A DNA stretch of 32,339 nt from Bacteroides sp. Its GTDB lineage: Bacteria > Bacteroidota > Bacteroidia > Bacteroidales > Bacteroidaceae. The position numbers and the translations under genes were made by a program. The notes below the pieces were generated by a model. The model was not told where the DNA came from, ran no database searches, and was given only the letters and a program-made list of their open reading frames with translations. The DNA lies in assembly GCA_017621035.1 (NCBI GenBank), contig JAGATY010000012.1:1-32339 (forward strand), written 5' to 3'. Shown piece after piece: positions 32,263 through 32,339 of this stretch (position 1 is the stretch's first letter; each line of letters opens with the position of its first letter).

Positions 32263-32339
32263 ATTTTTTTGCTACTATTTGTACCGTACTAATGATAGGC
32301 TTTATTGTGTAAATATATTTTACTATTATATATATAATA

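Overview
The window looks like chromosomal DNA of a Bacteroidales bacterium, most likely Bacteroides or a close relative. At least six upstream regions carry the Bacteroidetes promoter layout (TTG, 19-20 bases, TAnnTTTG), Shine-Dalgarno sequences are weak, and the gene families fit: a TonB-dependent receptor, a GH9 enzyme with a deacetylase-like tail, an Hc1-type histone-like protein, a PepSY-like periplasmic protein and a CarboxypepD_reg-like beta-barrel protein. The species cannot be named from what I can see.

Layout. 1-111: the cut-off start of a probable transposase orfA with a small inverted repeat. 430-4491 (+): an outer-membrane barrel protein, an M48 metalloprotease lipoprotein, a glycine-zipper lipoprotein and a large RluA-type pseudouridine synthase. 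4469-13189 (-): a complete urease locus, read ureA-ureB-ureC-ureE-ureF-ureG-ureD, then a urea channel, then a nickel/cobalt ECF transporter (S component with a fused PDGLE tail, T component, ATPase). 13328-16641 (-): a CrcB/Fluc fluoride channel, a TonB-dependent receptor with a histidine-containing plug, and endonuclease IV, all on the same strand just upstream of ureA. 16719-23416: a PepSY-like protein, a repeat-rich spacer, an SDR oxidoreductase, a lytic transglycosylase, a hypothetical protein, a histone-H1-like protein, an AlbA-type regulator, an AGCS amino-acid symporter and a conserved hypothetical protein. 23532-28246: a UDG-superfamily protein, tRNA-Trp, groES-groEL, an AraC-like protein and menaquinone methyltransferase. 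28429-32037 (-): a GH9/deacetylase fusion and a TPR protein. 32038-32339: non-coding with short repeats.

Functional logic. The central 9 kb holds what is needed to make and feed a nickel urease: urea entry (UT channel), inner-membrane Ni uptake (ECF module), apo-enzyme (UreABC) and metallochaperones (UreE, UreF, UreG, UreD). The upstream TonB receptor is a candidate outer-membrane nickel receptor. The fluoride channel is notable because fluoride inhibits urease. The ureA leader contains a long, nearly perfect hairpin that may be a regulatory RNA.

The least ordinary signal is a 21-bp repeat family (core AACACTGAGGGTTTTGAG). Four tandem copies sit in frame inside ureD and encode a seven-residue NTEGFxR repeat; related copies lie just after the ureD stop and in the 17.2-17.5 kb spacer. 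Other repeat arrays are a four-unit 42-bp palindromic array upstream of groES, an 11-bp array upstream of the first gene, a GAATGAA-rich region able to fold on itself, a 16-bp inverted repeat upstream of the SDR gene, and ATGACAG repeats at the right edge.
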